The notes under the pieces were generated by a model, which ran no database searches, had not been told where the DNA came from, and was given only the letters and a program-made list of their open reading frames with translations. A stretch of 64,000 nt of DNA from Pseudomonas putida. Its GTDB lineage: Bacteria; Pseudomonadota; Gammaproteobacteria; Pseudomonadales; Pseudomonadaceae. Made by a program: the position numbers and the translations under genes. Location of the stretch: the NCBI RefSeq assembly GCF_028682175.1, contig NZ_JANHKS010000003.1:124001-188000 (forward strand), in the 5' to 3' direction. Positions within the stretch are counted from its first letter, which is position 1. Every line of letters begins with the position of its first letter. Shown one piece after another: positions 61,957-64,000 of this stretch.

Positions 61957-64000
61957 TTACAAGGTTTGTATTAGCAGATTTACGGAAAATTCCTTGAGCG
62001 CTGCGCTGAGCGACATTTCCTTGTTGGTTGTGACTGTAGCCTGCGAGAAAAGTCCCTTCCAATTTGGATCTGAATCAGCGAACGGCAGGATGATTCGTGT
62101 ATCGCCCCAATTTGCCGCGTTGATGAATGGAGTTTGCGCGGTGCCCAATAGTTCAGCCGGCAAACGTGGAACCACAACGATTGCCCGGATACCCTCCGAT
62201 TCCCGGGCGAACGCCATGATGTGCGTGGCCTGCTCGCCGACCACTTCAAGCGGTGTGTAGCGGCCCTCGGCAAACAGCGCAGGGTGTTGTTTGCGCAGCA
62301 TGAGCACCTGCGCGATCAACGCCTGCTTGATGCGTCCGTCCTGCCAGTGCGCCAGGAGTCCGGCCGGTGTTGCAGCCTGGCTCAATGCGCGCTCGCGAGC
62401 GGGGTAATCCACTGGGCGACGGTTGTCCGGATCGACCAGGCTGAAATCCCAGAACTCGGTGCCCTGATACAGATCAGGCACGCCGGGCACGGTCATGCGC
62501 AGCAAGGTTTGCGCCAGACTGTTCAAGGCGCCGGCGGGCGCGATGCGGTTGGCCGTCGCGCCGATGGACTGACGCAGCGCCAGCGCATCGGGGCTGAGCA
62601 ATAACTGCTGCAGAAACTCGCGGCAGGCGCTTTCATAAGCCTCGTTCGGTGCGCTCCAGCTGCTTTGCAGCTTGGCTTCGCGCAGGGCCTTTTCCTGCCA
62701 GCGGGTCAGGCGTTCGGCATAGGCCTGGAAGGCTTCGTCGCCGGCAAGGTCCAGCGGCCAACTGCCGAGGATCGCCTGGTACAGCATCAGTTCGTCGCCC
62801 GGGCTGATCGCCGTATCACCGGCCTTGAGCGGCGCCGACAACGCGAGCCAGCGCTCGACCTGTTCGGCGTACCAGCCGGCGTTCTCGCTGAGCACGGCAA
62901 GGCGGGTGCGGGTGTCTTCGCCGCGCTTGTGATCGTGGGTGGCGGTGGTCAGCAGGTTGTCCGGGAAGGTCGCACCACGCTGGATGCACACCTGGTGAAA
63001 GTCCTCTACCGGCGCACTGAAATGTTGCGGGTGGAAGCCCACATCGTTGCGCGACAACAGCACGGCCGAGCGGTAGAAAGAGGTGTCTTCCACCGACTTG
63101 GCCGCCACCGGTGAGGTCAGTTGCTGGAAACGGTTGCCGGCCTTGCGGCGCATCTCGCGCAAAGGACCGGTGGGGTAGTCGCGCAGGCTTTCGCCGCCGA
63201 GCCAGCGTTGCAGGTAGTCGAGCACCGGCCAGTCGCCTTCGCTGAGCATGTCCCGGGCGCCGGCCATGGCCTGGTCGAAGAAGCGCTGGTCCTCGGCCGA
63301 GCGGCCGCAAGCGTTGATGTAAGTGCGATAGACCGGGAAGTTGCCCACCAGCGCCAGCAGCGAGCGACGGATCGCACCGAGGGTCAGGTCGCGGCTCATT
63401 ACATCGCTGCGGGCCACTTGCAGCAGGGCCTGGGCCAGGTTTTCGAAGTCACCGGCCAGGGTGCCGTGGAGCACCAGGTCGCGGGCTTCGAGCACTTCCA
63501 GGTTGAAGTCGGCGGTGCGACCGCTGATCCGGCTCCACAGCTCGCCGAGGATTTCCTCGCCCCTGGGGTCGTGTTGCAGCAGCGACACCTGGTTCATGAA
63601 CTCGTAGCCGGTGGTGCCGTCCACGTTCCAGTCGCTGCGCAGTTGCTCGTCGGGGCCGAGGATTTTCTCGACGAAGATCGGCAGGTGCGCAAGTTCAGTG
63701 CCCGCCGGACGCCGCGAGAGCAGGCTGTCGACGCGACGGCGCAACTTGCGGCAATAACCCCGAGGGTCGGCCAGGCCGTCGATGTGATCGATGCGCAGGC
63801 CGTCTACAAGGCCTTCGGCGATCAACTGGAAAATCTTCGCGTGGGTGGCTTCGAACACCTGGGAGCGCTCGACCTTGAGGCCGCCCAGCTCGTTGATGTC
63901 GAAGAAGCGCCGCCAGTTGATGTCGTCGCCTGCGGTGCGCCAGCTGGCCAGGCGATAGTCCTGTTGCTCAAGCAGGCGGTGCAGGCGTTTGAAGCCATCA
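61957..64000 (-). CDS. treY: Malto-oligosyltrehalose synthase (cut by window end)
   Basis: The C-terminal 681 residues are present; the frame is open to position 64000, so the N-terminal part lies outside. Seen: INWRRFFDINELGGLKVERSQVFEATHAKIFQLIAEGLVDGLRIDHIDGLADPRGY, a TreY hallmark that contains the GH13 nucleophile aspartate (DGLRIDHIDGL), then FVEKILGPDE (acid Glu) and TATHDHKRGEDTRTRLAVLSE (third Asp region). It turns the reducing end of maltodextrin into an alpha,alpha-1,1 linkage; with TreZ (expected beyond the window) it makes trehalose from glycogen. Stop lies 18 bases before the DUF2934 start, so co-transcription is likely. Confidence 0.95.
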   Translation of the reverse strand, partial: DGFKRLHRLLEQQDYRLASWRTAGDDINWRRFFDINELGGLKVERSQVFEATHAKIFQLIAEGLVDGLRIDHIDGLADPRGYCRKLRRRVDSLLSRRPAGTELAHLPIFVEKILGPDEQLRSDWNVDGTTGYEFMNQVSLLQHDPRGEEILGELWSRISGRTADFNLEVLEARDLVLHGTLAGDFENLAQALLQVARSDVMSRDLTLGAIRRSLLALVGNFPVYRTYINACGRSAEDQRFFDQAMAGARDMLSEGDWPVLDYLQRWLGGESLRDYPTGPLREMRRKAGNRFQQLTSPVAAKSVEDTSFYRSAVLLSRNDVGFHPQHFSAPVEDFHQVCIQRGATFPDNLLTTATHDHKRGEDTRTRLAVLSENAGWYAEQVERWLALSAPLKAGDTAISPGDELMLYQAILGSWPLDLAGDEAFQAYAERLTRWQEKALREAKLQSSWSAPNEAYESACREFLQQLLLSPDALALRQSIGATANRIAPAGALNSLAQTLLRMTVPGVPDLYQGTEFWDFSLVDPDNRRPVDYPARERALSQAATPAGLLAHWQDGRIKQALIAQVLMLRKQHPALFAEGRYTPLEVVGEQATHIMAFARESEGIRAIVVVPRLPAELLGTAQTPFINAANWGDTRIILPFADSDPNWKGLFSQATVTTNKEMSLSAALKEFSVNLLIQTL

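Overview
The window reads as a chromosomal segment of a Pseudomonas of the fluorescens group. The reasons are the high G+C content, the gene neighbourhoods (glgX / DUF2934 protein / treY; a full phn C-P lyase operon with phnF inside it; a trans-4-hydroxy-L-proline operon led by a PAS-AraC regulator) and the many short inverted repeats of the Pseudomonas REP type between genes. Species cannot be fixed from the sequence alone.

Layout. 1-313: 5' end of a PAS sensor gene on the minus strand. 704-3597: polar amino acid ABC transporter (two permeases, ATPase, binding protein), followed on the minus strand by a cystathionine beta-synthase / cystathionine gamma-synthase-or-lyase pair (3994-6545), which suggests sulfur amino acid uptake and transsulfuration. 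6857-9147: a sulfonate-type binding protein with an FMN-dependent monooxygenase, apparently organosulfur scavenging. 9368-16684: a LysR regulator divergent from a polyamine-type ABC transporter (with a twin-arginine signal on the binding protein) and two hydrolases, a creatinase-like M24 protein and an HDAC-family deacetylase; this looks like an uptake-and-degradation operon for an unidentified amide or acetylated amine.

16685-22950 is the accessory stretch. A tightly packed three-gene operon (alpha/beta-hydrolase-like protein, caspase-like protease, 623-aa protein of unknown fold) runs up to a tRNA-Asn gene. On the other side of the tRNA is a minus-strand pair: a 65-aa protein and a membrane protein with a beta-rich cytoplasmic domain. 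The three-gene operon is the best candidate in the window for an undescribed system.

22952-31689: hydroxyproline catabolism (AraC regulator, permease, Ldh-family reductase, 4-hydroxyproline epimerase, deaminase, semialdehyde dehydrogenase, FAD oxidase), converting trans-4-hydroxy-L-proline to 2-oxoglutarate. 32221-42837: phnCDEFGHIJKLMNP, phosphonate import and C-P lyase. 43103-43924: an arylesterase/perhydrolase-type hydrolase. 44135-48967: HxlR-regulated EmrA/EmrB/outer-membrane-factor efflux operon. 49168-55251: methyltransferase, cupin, LysR, 2-hydroxyacid dehydrogenase, RraA-type aldolase, CitMHS transporter and TerC protein, apparently carboxylic acid use. 55778-59080: TauE/SafE permease, a small conserved-looking protein, a long non-coding stretch with an AT-rich operator-like patch, and a soluble chemoreceptor. 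59194-64000: glycogen/trehalose block (glgX, DUF2934 protein with an Ala/Lys/Pro tail, treY cut by the window end).

All functional names come from motif and family recognition by eye; no database search was run.
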